From the NCBI GenBank assembly GCA_030490835.1, contig CM059973.1:50410008-50474007 (forward strand): 64,000 nucleotides of DNA, written 5' to 3'. The stretch comes from Annona cherimola (lineage: Eukaryota; Streptophyta; Magnoliopsida; Magnoliales; Annonaceae). The notes below the pieces were generated by a model. That model was not told where the DNA came from and searched no databases. It worked only from the letters and a program-made list of their open reading frames with translations. This document shows, one piece after another, positions 12,590 through 24,108 of this stretch (position 1 is the first letter of the stretch; every line of letters starts with the position of its first letter). The translations under genes and the position numbers were made by a program.

Positions 12590-13260
12590 AGCCCATTACA
12601 ATCATAAAGGCAAATGTCCAATACCACTAGGTGCATGTTTGAAATGTGTTAAAATTGGTCATTTAGTAAGAGACTGCACTTCAGCTATGGTGTGTTATTT
12701 CTGTGGTAAAATTGAACATTACTATTGGAGGTGCACATCAGTAAGGATTGAAGGACAATAGTAACAATTGCAATAATATCAAGAACAACATGCTAAAATA
12801 GCATTACCCACGACATGTAGGCAATATGCTAAAATAGCAACGTTAGACTAAGATCTTAAAATATAGTCAAAAGCCACATACGACATAAAAATAAAGCCCT
12901 TGTTGCTACAAGGGCTCTCATAATGAGGAGACAAGGATTATTCAAAAAAGGAACTCTACTTACTTCCCTTATAGGTCATTGAACACATGCTATGGTAGAA
13001 GGACTCCTAACTAATAAGAATCGTATGTCATTAACTCTTCAACACCATATAGGCCTTTGTTCAATCATTGTCAAGTGCCTAACCTGAGTCCTCAAAGTGC
13101 TCAAAATCTTTAGGTGCCAAATAAGGTCTCACGCCTGGCTTTAACAAAGTTCAATGGGACATGGGCCTCTCGCTGTGGTGAGGATATAATACGACCTTAT
13201 CTTGATTATTTCATCAAGAAGACAAATGTCTTAAGTTTTGTATTCAAATAGAGTATCTAT
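12576..13260 (+). pseudogene. Gypsy gag fragment with two CCHC knuckles
   Basis: Open frame 12576-12761 encodes a paired zinc-knuckle segment: an ACLKCVKIGHLVRDC knuckle followed by a CYFCGKIEHYYWRC knuckle. Downstream sequence to about 13260 reads as degenerate gag with stops. It lies immediately after LTR copy b, as gag would after a 5' LTR, and is the last plus-strand Gypsy sequence before the minus-strand Copia-3 begins. It is different in sequence from the gag at 4780-5403. Confidence 0.55.
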
Positions 13261-13449
13261 CCAACTTAAATTGTCTCATCTGTATATGTTCCTAGAACAT
13301 TAGAGGCGACTACCCATAAGAGAGGGCCAATTTCTGACTTTGTCAACATACTTCTGATTAATTACTTCATGTTCAATCGTCTATCCTTGCTAGTGTTTTT
13401 ACAAATAACAAATATATATGTATTAAAAAATATATAGATATTTCAATAT

Positions 13450-15227
13450 ATATTATAATCTGCACGATCCTAAAGATTTTACATGTGATAAAAATATATA
13501 TCTAAGTATTGGTTTTGTGAGTGGATCAGCAAGCATTTGATGTGTTGATATATATGTTGGAATCACTTGTTTTTGCCGTAGGATGTCCCTTATAAAATTA
13601 TAATTGATATCAATATGCATGGTTCTGCAATGATAATTTAGCATCTTTCATATATGTAATATCTGCCTAACTATTATAGTGTATGGTCACAAGTCTAGCT
13701 GCATTCTCTGTAACTCCCAAATGATGTAAGAACCTTTTGAGCCAAATCGCCTCTTGCATTGCTGCTGAACATGCTACAAATTCAACATCCATAGTTGATA
13801 AAGCTACACAAGTTTATTTTTTGCTATTCCAGAAGATGATACTATTATTCAGCAATAAAGCATAGCCTTATATTGATTTTTGCTCATCCAAGTCTCCGCC
13901 CCAATCAGCATCTTCGTATTCCGTCAAGCACAAATCACATCCTTGATAGCAAATCAAGTAGCCTATAGTGCCTCTAAGATATCTAAAAATTCTCTTGACC
14001 GCTAGCCAGTGTGCTCATCCAAGATTTAATCAATATCGACTTACGAGACTAACGACATAATAAATATCAAGGAAAGTACACATCATAGCATACATCAAGC
14101 TCCCAACTGCACTAGCATAAGCAACATTTTTTATTTTTTCTTTTGAAGTGGAGTCTTAGGACACATTTCAACGCTCAACGATTTGTAATAGAGTTGTCTA
14201 TAAATTTGCAGCTTTGCATGTTGAATTGTTTAAGAACTTTGTTAATGTCCATTTCTTAAGAAAGACTAAGAAGACTTTTTGAACAATTTCTTTTGATTCT
14301 AACTCCAAGTATGTAATCTAATTCATTCATGTCCTTAATCTCAAAATTAGACAACGGTCATTCTTTAATAGTGACAAGAAATGTGAGGTTACTGCTTACA
14401 AGTAGGATATCATCAACGTAGAGGAATAAGATTATATAATCACCCTTGGATCATTTTATGTAGACACAGTGGTGATCATCATAAACCCATAAGATATTAT
14501 GGCTCGATAATATCTCAAATACTATTATCTAGGTCATTGTTGGAGGTTATACATCAATCACTAGAGCTTGCAAACTTTGTGCTCTTGGCTTTCCCATATG
14601 AAACTTATTAGTTATTTTATGTAAATCTCTTAATCTAATTCTCCATTGAGAAAAGCTATTTTAACATCTATTTGGTAAATTTCTAAAACCAAACTCGTAA
14701 TAATTACAAGAATGAGGCGAATTGATGTAAACCTTATAGTTAGATAGCAGATTTTTTCATAATTTATGCTCTCTTGTTGGGTATATCCGTAGCCACTAAG
14801 CAAGCCTTGTATCTTTCGATCAACCCATGCGCTTTGCGCTTAATCTCGAGAACTCATTTGCTCTCAATCTCTTTGCATCCAGATGGAAAATCAATCAAGT
14901 CCTATACTTGATTGGTCCTCATATATTCCAACTCTTCTTCCATTACCTGTTTCTATTTTTCCTTTATAGAACCTAAGAGAGCTTCATGAGCTGATCTAAG
15001 TTCTTCATTGTCTTGAGAAGTAACTATCATGAAGGATTCTTTGAGCTCACCATCATCGTCTTGAGACACAATGGTAAAATTTTTCTCCTCAATTGCAAAA
15101 ATACGACGTGGGACACTTTTATGAGTGCTCCTCCGAAGATATTGTTATTTAAGTTCATTACTCCTGCATGACTCAAGATGTTGATTTACAATTTTAATTT
15201 TTATAACTGTTAGACTTGGAGACCTGT
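13450..15227 (-). pseudogene. Copia-3 pol, 3' half: RT and RNase H
   Basis: Minus-strand translation gives Copia pol in order. Near 15060-15130 is a linker reading PRRIFAIEE-like sequence. The RT palm motif YVDDILLVSSN lies at about 14395-14430. RNase H blocks follow at 13690-13870, and the terminal block with a tRNA-style HIDINYNFIRD...LADPLTKP occurs at 13453-13600. Many stops. The 5' half of the same element continues at 31120-33266, so the element is split by the Gypsy LTR complex between. Its 3' LTR is not defined; 13270-13450 is AT-rich with no clear boundary. Confidence 0.75.
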
Positions 15228-15566
15228 GGCGCCCCAGCCGGAGCCTTACTCCAAGATCGTTTATTGATTAGTAAATGTGAGCAGGATTGTTGCCCTGATC
15301 ATGCGGTGAATTTTTTTAATCAATTTACACTAGAAACGTGTATTAATGATTCATTCCATAAAAGTTTTACAACATGCCAACATGTTCATTTACACCTCAA
15401 AATTTGTCCACATTTATATTCAATATTCACTGGTATTTTATTTTCCATTAAATAATCCCAACATATCTTTTGGATAATATCTAATAGGATTTCACATAAT
15501 TCATATCAGGTCATGTTCATACATACGATCAACCATTCACAACGTCCACATAATACAACATTATAG
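15228..15566 (-). mobile_element. Antisense Gypsy LTR, piece 1 (3' end)
   Basis: It starts TGTGGCGCCCCAGCC. The following 100 bp match the reverse complement of the end of the 25335-29340 LTR: shared 'ttactc.aagatc', 'attgatta', 'attgttgccct'. It is therefore the terminal part of a related LTR on the minus strand, inserted into Copia-3 and interrupted at 15567 by Copia-1. Confidence 0.6.
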
Positions 15567-17193
15567 TGTTGGTCCCGAGTTGATGGCAATTACCCAAGAG
15601 GGGAGGGGTGAATTGGGTATTTAAAAATTTATAACTTAAACAAAAAATTTACCCCGGATTAATCTAGTCCCCTTGATGAAGAAACGAAATGGAAAGCAAT
15701 ATAATGTAAAGAGCAGAAATATAAATAAAACACACAAGATTTTTATAGTGGTTCGGGCAACCTCCCTACTCCACTCTTCCAAGCTCACACTCCTTGTGAC
15801 TTGGGTTCCACTATTGTATTCTCTCAATACAATTAGAGCCACTGCTCTCTTCTAGATTCCAGCTCTAGGGGGCTTCAACAAAACACAGCACAAGTAGGTG
15901 ACGAGTTCCACTCCAATCACACACTACTTTGCTTACACTTGATCTTAGTTCCTCAAACTAAATCAAGTTCAATACAGACAAATGAAATAACAAAAGGAGT
16001 CTACACTTTACAGATGTGTAGAAGCAATTTGGCGCAGAGAAGAACTCGTAATGTAGGCTTTTAAGATTCAGAAATGTAGCTCTTGCAATTTGAAGCAAAG
16101 TTCTTCCTCTTTGAATGGCTTGATCTCTTTAGAGCTCTTGAATATAGGAGTTAAGCACACTTAATGATTCTCCGCTACTTCCCTCGTCCACCATGAATGC
16201 CATTTATAATTTTGGAGGGAATCCGAACGTTAGAAGGTAGGTGGCGCGCATTTAATGCGCCAACGTTCGAATAAATTCCGACCGTTGCGACCCAAGTCGC
16301 AGGTGGAGTCGACTTCGGATGCGACTTCGCCCAAGTCGCAGATGGAGTCGACTACGGGTGCGACTTTGCCTCTCCATCGCAACTTCAAGTTCCAGGTGGG
16401 GTCGACTTGGGTATCGACTTGACCCAAGTCGCAGGTGAAGTCGACTTCGGGTGCGACTTCACCTTGTTAGTTGGCTTTGATGAACTTGAATAATTCCGAG
16501 ATGCTTGTTCCTTCATGCCTTTATTTCTTTTGCATCTCTCATGTCTTTCCTTTATTGTTTTTGCTTTTATTTGCTCCATGTTTTGTAAGCCTTGAATCAT
16601 ATGATCTTGAATAACTTCTTGGTCAAGCTTATGCATCTTGTTTTGAACTTGGATTGATCTTCATAGCTTGAGTTTTTTCATCTTGAGATACGCTTGGAGC
16701 TTTGCTTTGGACTTGATAGATTTAAGTTGATCTTGCACCTTTGATTTGGTTTTGAGAACACTCAAGTTGACTCTTGGAATGAACTTGAAACTGCATCTTT
16801 GAGCTTGAGAGCATCAAGTCGAACTTGGGGTCGACTTCTTTTTGCGACTTCTGCATTCTTCCATCCCAAATTCAGCTCTGGAGTGAATCTCCCAACTGAA
16901 GTCGATGCTGGAGTCGACTTCGTTTGCGACTTGGCTTCCCAAGTCGCAAGTGGAGTCGACTTGGCCTGCGACTTCACTTGTTCTTCTCCCCATTTCAACT
17001 CTGGACAGTTTTGGCACTTTCAAGTCGATCTTGGAGTCGACTTGGGGAACGACTTGGCCTTCCATGCTTTATGTTCTTCAAATGTATACCCCTTAAACAT
17101 ATCCACAAACATGTTAGTAGCTAAGACTTTACTCAAATTGATTTGTTAATCATCAAAACATAGATTTAGCTGTTTTTCCGCATATTTCCAACA
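15567..17193 (-). repeat. Copia-1 3' LTR
   Basis: 1627 bp, TG..CA bounded. It carries two GTCGAC hairpin arrays (about 16288-16461 and 16816-17061) and one copy of the 50 bp 'ttagagcc..ctctaggggg' unit near 15830-15880. The right boundary abuts the PPT. Confidence 0.9.
16288..17061. repeat. GTCGAC/TGCGACTT hairpin-unit arrays in 3' LTR
   Basis: Array A (16288-16461) has units of about 39 bp: AAGTCGCA (16294-16301), GTCGAC (16308-16313), TGCGACTT (16320-16327), then repeats. AAGTCGCA and TGCGACTT are exact reverse complements, so each unit can fold with the self-complementary GTCGAC in the loop. Array B (16816-17061) is the same motif set, more irregular. The arrays keep all frames open and create spurious ORFs. 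Confidence 0.85.
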
Positions 17194-17210
17194 ATCTCCC
17201 CCTTTTTGAT
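17194..17210 (-). other. Copia-1 polypurine tract
   Basis: On the minus strand the 17 bases just before the 3' LTR read ATCAAAAAGGGGGAGAT. A similar tract precedes the Copia-2 LTR at 36689-36703. This is the plus-strand primer site for reverse transcription. Confidence 0.8.
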
Positions 17211-17502
17211 GATTGACAAAACCGATTTGAGTGTATACCTTTCATTTACTTAAAAACATGATAAGTTTGCATTTTTGAAGTGTTATCATACATATGCAAA
17301 TCATTCAAGTTGAAATTTCAACAAACATTCAACACAATCATAAGGACTTATATCAAATCCTACTCTTCTCCCTCTTTTGACTCATTTGGACTCAAATCCT
17401 ACTCTTCTCCCCCTTTTTGTCAATATATCAAAAAGTTAGAGGGTAAAGAGATAGGTGGGTTTGCTCCCCCTAAACAGGTGCTCCCCCTAAGTTTATGCTA
17501 AG

Positions 17503-20500
17503 TTAATTCAATCATTCCCATGTCATTTCTAATCTTATAAAATGCTTCTTTTGCTAGGGGCTTTGTAAATATGTCTGCAACTTGATCCTCTGTTCTTACA
17601 TATACCAAACATATGTCATGATTTTCTACATGTTCTCTAATTGAAATTGTGTCTAAGGTCTATATGTTTGGTCCTAGAATGCAAGACTGGATTCTTGGTT
17701 AGACATATGGCACTAGTATTATCACATCTGATGGGTATATCTTTAAAATCCATGCCAAAGTCCCTAAGTTGCTGTTTCATCCAAAGTAGTTGGGCACAAC
17801 AGCTCCCGGCGGCAATGTATTCGGCTTCCGCCGTAGATAGAGCAACACTAGTTTGTTTTCTTGAAAACCATGAAACCAACATGCTTCCAAGAAACTGACA
17901 TGTTCTACTAGTGCTTTTTCTATCTACTTTGTAATCGGCAAAATCCGCATCCGAGTAGCCGATTAGATCAAAATTAGAGCCCTTTGGATACCAAAGTCCT
18001 ATATTGGTAGTGTCAACTAGGTATCTGAAAATTCTTTTCACAGCTACCAAGTGTGATTCTTTTGGACATGATTGAAATCTAGAGCACATACACACACTAA
18101 ACAATATATCAGGCCTAGAAGCAGTTAAATACAACAAAGAACCTATCATGCTTCTATACAATTTTAAATCAACTATTTTTCCTTTTTCATCTTTGTCGAT
18201 TTTGATTGTTGAGCTCATTGGCGTGTTTGCTCCTTTGCTATTCTCCATGCCAAACTTCTTCAGCATTTCTTTGATATACTTGGACTGGTTAATGAAGATT
18301 CCTTCATTTAATTGCTTGATTTTCAGTCCAAGGAAGAAATTCAGCTCTCCCATCATGCTCATCTCAAATTCTTTCTGCATAAGCTCAGAAAATTCTTGAC
18401 AAAGAGTCTCATTAGTAGCACCGAAAATGATATCATCAATATAAATTTGAATGATCAATATATCCTTTTCTTTGTATTTGATAAACAAAGTGGTGTCTAC
18501 CTTTCCTTTTTGAAAATCATGATCAATCAGAAATTTGCTTAGTCTATCATACCAAGCCCTTGGAGCTTGTTTTAATCCATATAATGCTTTGGTTAACTTG
18601 TACACAAATTTAGATTGATCTTTTTCTTCAAATCCAGGTGGTTGTTCTACATACACCTCTTCATTTATATATCCATTCAGAAATGCACTTTTAACATCCA
18701 TTTGAAACAATTTAAAGTTCATGTGAGATGCGAATTGCTTCCAATCTAGCAACCGGGGCATAGGATTCCTCAAAATCTATTCCTTCTTCTCGTGAATATC
18801 CTTTTGCCACAAGTCTAGCTTTGTTTCTCACTACAAGTCCACTTTCATCTAATTTGTTCCTAAAGACCCACTTGGTGTCAATAACAGTACAATCATTTGG
18901 TCTAGGAACAAGGTGCCAAATTTGGTTTCTTTCAAATTGAGTTAGCTCTTCTTGCATTGCTATAATCCAGTTCTCATCATCAAGAGCTTGATCAATATTA
19001 GAAAGTTCAATTCTAGATACAAAGGCGTATTGTCCACAAACATTTTGTTTTGATCTTCTAGTTTTTACACCTTCATATACATTCCCTATAACTTGTTCAA
19101 TTGGATGGGCATGTTTGAATTTTAAATCAGTTGGAGGTTTGTAGGAATTATTACCTTCACTTACCCTTTCCTCCATGAAATCTTCTTGCTTTTCCACATG
19201 CAATTTTTCAAGATTGCTAGCTATATCATCTGCATCGCTTAAATCATCTTTTCTTTTGAAGCATGGGTTAGTTTCATCAAAAACAACATGTATGGACTCT
19301 TCTACCACTTGGTTTCGTTTATTGAATACTCTATATGCTTTGCTATTTGATGAGTACCCAAGGAATATTGCTTCATCACTTTTAGCATCTAATTTTCCCA
19401 AGTTGGTTTTTCCATTGTTTAAAACATAGCATGTGCATCCAAAAGCATGAAAATAAGAGATATTTGGTTTTTTTCCTTTCCATAGCTCATATGGGGTCTT
19501 TTTCAAGATTGCTCTAATGGTAACTCGATTCAAAATATGACAAGCTGTACTTACAGCTTCACCCCAAAATTTCTTGGATAATTTGCTCTCATTTAGCATT
19601 ATTTTAGTCATCTCTTGTATAGTTCTGTTTTTCCTTTCAACTACTCCATTTTGTTGTGGAGTTCTTGGTGCAAAAAATGTGTGATGATTTTCTTTTTCAT
19701 TACAAAATTCTATGAATCGTTTGTTTTCAAATTCACCACCATGATCACTTCTTATAGTCACAATAGTTCTTTGTTTTTCATTTTGCACCAAATTTACAAA
19801 AGTTGCAAACATAGAGAGGGCTTCATCTTTGCTAGCTAAGAGAATTATCCATGTGAATCTTGAAAAATCATCAACAATAACAAATACATATTTCTTTCCA
19901 CCAATGGTTAAAATATCGGATGGCCCATATAGATCCATGTGTAGCAATTCAAGTGGCCTAGTGGTGGAGATTTCCTTTTTGGTAGAGAAAGGCATCTTAG
20001 GTTGTTTAGATAATTGACATGCCTTGCAAATTTTGTCTTTGTCATATTTCAACTTTGTCAAGCCTTCTACCAAACTCTTTTTCCATAGGATCTTTATATT
20101 TCCCATTTTTATATGTCCAAGTCTTTTATGCCAAACCCATGGATCATTATCAATGGCCATTAGACATTGACCATCTAGTTCATCAAGGGAAACCAAATAT
20201 ACATTTCCATGTCTTTTTCCACTAAACATGATATGTTCTCCATCAAATACATTACATATAGATGATTCAAACACAACCTTGTATCTTTGTCACATAATTG
20301 ACTAATGCTCATTAGGTTATGCTTGAGTCCTTCAACAAACAAGACATCTTCCATGCATGCATTTGAAATACTATAAATGTTTCCTTTACCTTTAATTTTA
20401 CCTTTCTCGTTATTACCAAAGGCAACCGTTCCGTCGTTGCAAGGCTTAAGTTTATGAAATAGACTTCTTTCTCCGGTCATATGCCTTGAACAACCGCTAT

Positions 20501-20555
20501 CCATGAACCATATGTTGTTTTCCTTTGCCTTGAAACATATCTGAAAAATAAACAA
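17503..20555 (-). pseudogene. Copia-1 pol (protease, integrase, RT, RNase H), frame-broken
   Basis: Protease motif WFMDSGCSRHMTG lies near 20490-20525. Pre-integrase zinc site is [16 protein letters not shown] (about 20015-20140). The integrase catalytic triad is visible as MDLYGP (about 19930), SDHGGEF (about 19735) and VVERKN (about 19635). RT has the YIDDIIFGA motif near 18420-18445. RNase H ends in an HVENHDICL..ADIFTKPLAKE-like block near 17530-17630. Breaks: a missing base near 20280 (DKG codons), a deletion of about 17 bp near 18730 just before the ASHM block, and an additional A near 17637. Each domain is otherwise well conserved, consistent with recent decay. Confidence 0.88.
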
Positions 20556-20562
20556 CCAAATC

Positions 20563-22434
20563 TTATCTCTTTGGTACCCATTTTATGGGTCCATTTGGGT
20601 TAGTAATATTATTCAACCTTTGTTGCTCTAACTTAGAAAGACCAAATCTTGTGTTCCTTGGAACCCAAACTAATTTTGCACCATGGTCATATAATTTCTT
20701 AAAGTTACACTTATAGGCTTTATGACCCATTTTATTGCAGAAATTGCAAGCCATAGGTAATCTTGGAGTAGACCTCCAAGTATGCATTGGTTCAAACGTT
20801 GGCCTTTTAGTCCACATAACATTTTTCCTTCTTAGTTTGTATATTGGTGCAGTTTTGGTTTGATATTTCCCAAGTATCGGCACATTTGATTTACCACTTT
20901 CTTTTTGCTCAAAAGTATAATATCCAAGGCCTCTTTTATTTGTTTGAGCAGTCATATTCAAAAACATCTTTACATTTTCTCCAGGATTAGAGAACTTCGC
21001 TAATGATTCATTTAATGATTCGTTCTCCTTTTTCAATTTTTCTATCTCATTTATCAATGATTCATTTTCTTCTTTCAGTTTTGTTGATTTTTCAGCTAGT
21101 TTTCCATTTTCAATAATAACGAAGTTACATTATTGTCTCTTCAATGACAACTTGTTTCCTAGCTTTTTGATTTCCTCATATAATGAATCATAAGCAATTT
21201 GTAGTTCTTCTAATTCAGCACATTTGAGGCATTCTTGAAAAGAAGAATAACTTGATTGAGAATAGCAAGGTTTGGAAGTTACCTCTTCATTGCTTGTGCA
21301 TTTTGTTGAGATGGTTTGTTCTTCCAAAACTTCAGTTGTGTTCAAACATAACAAGTCTTCTTCTTGTTCGATCCGTGCCATGCAGCATATTCTAGCACAA
21401 TTTGCCTCTTCGAATTCGTCGGTTGAGGAGCTGCTTGTTGATGAGGTTTCTTCATTGACGTACATGCCTCTTCCCTTTGGCCTTTGGTATTTTCTACCTT
21501 CATGTCCTTCCTTTCTTTCTTGATACTCTTTTGATTTCTCTTCCGGCGTAGGACATTGAGCTTGCATGTGTCCTATCCCACCGCATTTGTAGCACTTCGT
21601 TGGCTCCTTCTTCTTCTCTCTTCGTGTTCTTTCTTTGAAGTCCTTGAAGTTCCTTTCTTTTCTTACAAATTTTCAGAATTTGCGAGTGAGAAGTGCAATA
21701 TCTTCATTATCATTATGAGAGGATGAGGTAGACTCTTCTGAGTTGTGTGCCGCTTTTAACACAATGGCTTTCTTCCCTTTATGATTATCTTTGTTTCTTC
21801 TCTTAATTAGCTCATGTGACATTAATGAGCTAATTAGATCTTCTAGCTTTAGTGTATTTAGGTCTTTGACTTCTTCAATCGTCGTAATCTTTGGAGTCCA
21901 AGATTCCGGTAGAGCTCTTAGTATCTTCATGACCTGTTCGGATTCAGAGATAGCCTTTCCAAGACCTTTCAAAGCATTAGTAATCTTAGAAAATCTAGCA
22001 AACATTTCAGAAATATTTTCTGTTTCTAACATTCTAAAGTTTTCCAATTCTCCTATCAAAATATTTCTCCTAGTCCCTTGGACTTGAGAGGTTCCTTCAT
22101 AAATGGATGTTAGAGTATCCCATATTTCTTTAGCGGTTAGACAAGATGATACTCTATCATATTCAGAAGCCGTAAGAGCACAAAATAAAGAGTTCATAGC
22201 CTTAGCATTGCTCTTAACGGTTCTTACTTCCTCTTCGGTCCATTTGGAAGCTCTTTCATCAATTGGCAAGGTTACACCGTCTTGGATTGCAATCCAAGAG
22301 TCCATATCGGTAGCCATAATGAGTTGCTTCATACAAAGCTTCCAATAACCAAAGTTGTTCCCATCAAACAATGGTGGCCTAGTGAATGATTGGCCCTCAG
22401 CAAAAGCGGGAACGGGAATCGATTGGGATGCCAT
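20563..22434 (-). pseudogene. Copia-1 gag, with two in-frame stops
   Basis: It starts at 22434 (MASQS..., then the RPPLFDG-NN..YWK block typical of plant Copia gag). A TGA at 21673-21675 replaces the Arg codon seen in the Copia-2 copy (TRRFRKF). The first zinc knuckle, CYKCGGIGHMQAQC, lies at about 21555-21596. A second stop (TAA) is at 21130-21132, where Copia-2 reads straight through. A coiled-coil-like Glu/Lys/Asn-rich stretch follows, then a second knuckle CNFCNKMGHKAYKC near 20710-20755. The frame ends at TAA 20563-20565 right before the protease, which lies in the +1 frame. Confidence 0.85.
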
Positions 22435-22468
22435 ATCAATAAATCTCTTTGGTTTAACTCAAAGACCT

Positions 22469-22480
22469 GCTCTGATACCA
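22469..22480 (-). other. Copia-1 primer binding site (tRNA-iMet)
   Basis: The minus strand reads TGGTATCAGAGC, complementary to the 3' end of plant initiator tRNA-Met. It lies three bases inside the 5' LTR boundary. Confidence 0.88.
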
Positions 22481-22483
22481 CTC

Positions 22484-24108
22484 GTTGGTCCCGAGTTGAT
22501 GGCAATTACCCAAGAGAGGAGGGGTGAATTGGGTATTTAAAAATTTATAACTTAAACAGAAACTTTACCCCGGATTAATCTAGTCCCCTTGATGAAGAAA
22601 CGAAATGGAAAGCAATATAATGTAAAGAGCAGAAATATAAATAAAACACACAAGATTTTTATAGTGGTTCGGGCAACCTCCCTACTCCACTCTTCCAAGC
22701 TCACACTCCTTGTGACTTGGGTTCCACTATTGTATTCTCTCAATACAATTAGAGCCACTGCTCTCTTCTAGATTCCAGCTCTAGGGGGCTTCAACAAAAC
22801 ACAGCATAAGTAGGTGACGAGTTCCACTCCAATCACACACTACTTTGCTTACACTTGATCTTAGTTCCTCAAACTAAATCAAGTTCAATACAGACAAATG
22901 AAATAACAAAAGGAGTCTACACTTTACAGATGTATAGAAGCAATTTGGCGCAGAGAAGAACTCGTAATGTAGGCTTTTAAGATTCAGAAATGTAGCTCTT
23001 GCAATTTGAAGCAAAGTTCTTCCTCTTTGAATGGCTTGATCTCTTTAGAGCTCTTGAATATAGGAGTTAAGCACACTTAATGATTCTCCGCTACTTCCCT
23101 CGTCCACCATGAATGCCTTTTATAATTTTGGAGGGAAGCCGAACGTTAGAAGGTAGGTGGCGCGCATTTAATGCGCCAACGTTCGAATAAATTCCGACCG
23201 TTGCGACCCAAGTCGCAGATGGAGTCGACTTCCGGTGCGACTTCGCCTCTCCGTCGCAACTTCAAGTTCCAGGTCGGGTCGACTTGGGTATCGACTTGAC
23301 CCAATTCGCAGGTGAAGTCGACTTCGGGTGCGACTTCACCTTGTTAGTTGGCTTTGATGAACTTGAATAATTCCGAGATGCTTGTTCCTTCATGCCTTTA
23401 TTTCTTTTGCATCTCTCATGTCTTTCCTTTATTGTTTTTGCTTTTATTTGCTCCATGTTTTGTAAGCCTTGAATCATATGATCTTGAATAACTTCTTGGT
23501 CAAGCTTATGCATCTTGTTTTGAACTTGGATTGATCTTCATAGCTTGAGTTTCTTCATCTTGAGATACGCTTGGAGCTTTGCTTTGGACTTGATAGATTT
23601 AAGTTGATCTTGCACCTTTGATTTGGTTTTGAGAACACTAAAGTTGACTCTTGGAATGAACTTGAAACTGCATCTTTGAGCTTGAGAGCATCAAGTCGAA
23701 CTTGGGGTCGACTTCGTCCGCGACTTCGCCCAAGTCGCAACTGGAGTCGACTTCGTTTGCGACTTCGGCATTCTTCCATCCCAAATTCAGCTCTGGAGTG
23801 AATCTCCCGACTGAAGTCGATGCTAGAGTCGACTTCGTTTGCGACTTGGCTTCCGAAGTCGCAAGTGGAGTCGACTTGGCCTGCGACTTCACTTGTTCTT
23901 CTCCCCGTTTCAACTCTGGACAGTTTTGGCACTTTCAAGTCGATCTTGGAGTCGACTTGGGGAACGACTTGGCCTTCCATAATTTATGTTCTTCAAATGT
24001 ATACCCCTTAAACATATCCACAAACATGTTAGTAGCCAAGACTTTACTCAAATTGATTTGTTAATCATCAAAACATAGATTTAGCTTGTTTTCCGCATAT
24101 TTCCAACA
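22484..24108 (-). repeat. Copia-1 5' LTR
   Basis: 1625 bp and nearly identical to the 3' LTR. Compared with it, hairpin array A (about 23207-23340) has lost one unit and array B (about 23694-23971) has gained one. The terminal base next to the PBS differs (C for T on the plus strand at 22483). Confidence 0.9.

Larger units (their letters stand above)
15567..24108 (-). mobile_element. Copia-1: near-complete Ty1/copia (Sirevirus-like) retrotransposon
   Basis: Two LTRs (15567-17193, 22484-24108) with TGTTGG..CCAACA termini bound an 8.5 kb minus-strand element. The flanking 5-mers TATAG (15562-15566) and CATAG (24109-24113) are a 4/5 target duplication. A primer binding site complementary to initiator tRNA-Met and a polypurine tract are in place. 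Internal order is gag, protease, integrase, RT, RNase H, as in Copia. Coding is broken by two gag stops, a single-base deletion near 20280, a deletion of about 17 bp near 18730 and one extra base near 17637, so it is non-autonomous now. LTRs differ at only a few dozen positions by eye plus compensating repeat-unit changes, so insertion is fairly recent. The two-knuckle gag suggests the Sirevirus group; this is inference. Confidence 0.9.

Noticed and set aside
16799..17149. Overlapping ORFs on both strands in LTR hairpin arrays (also 23555-24064, 44387-44890, 63296-63649)
   Set aside because: The repeated GTCGACTT/TGCGACTT motif lacks stops in all frames; the products are low-complexity and the same region is open in several frames.
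20540..20580. A spliced intron at the Copia gag-protease junction (3' end tttatttttcag)
   Set aside because: The acceptor-like sequence is shared by both copies, but no GT donor is conserved upstream: Copia-1 has GGGTACC where Copia-2 has GGATACC.
22469..22480. Part of a tRNA gene
   Set aside because: Only the 12 bases complementary to the initiator tRNA 3' end, placed as a primer binding site; no cloverleaf.
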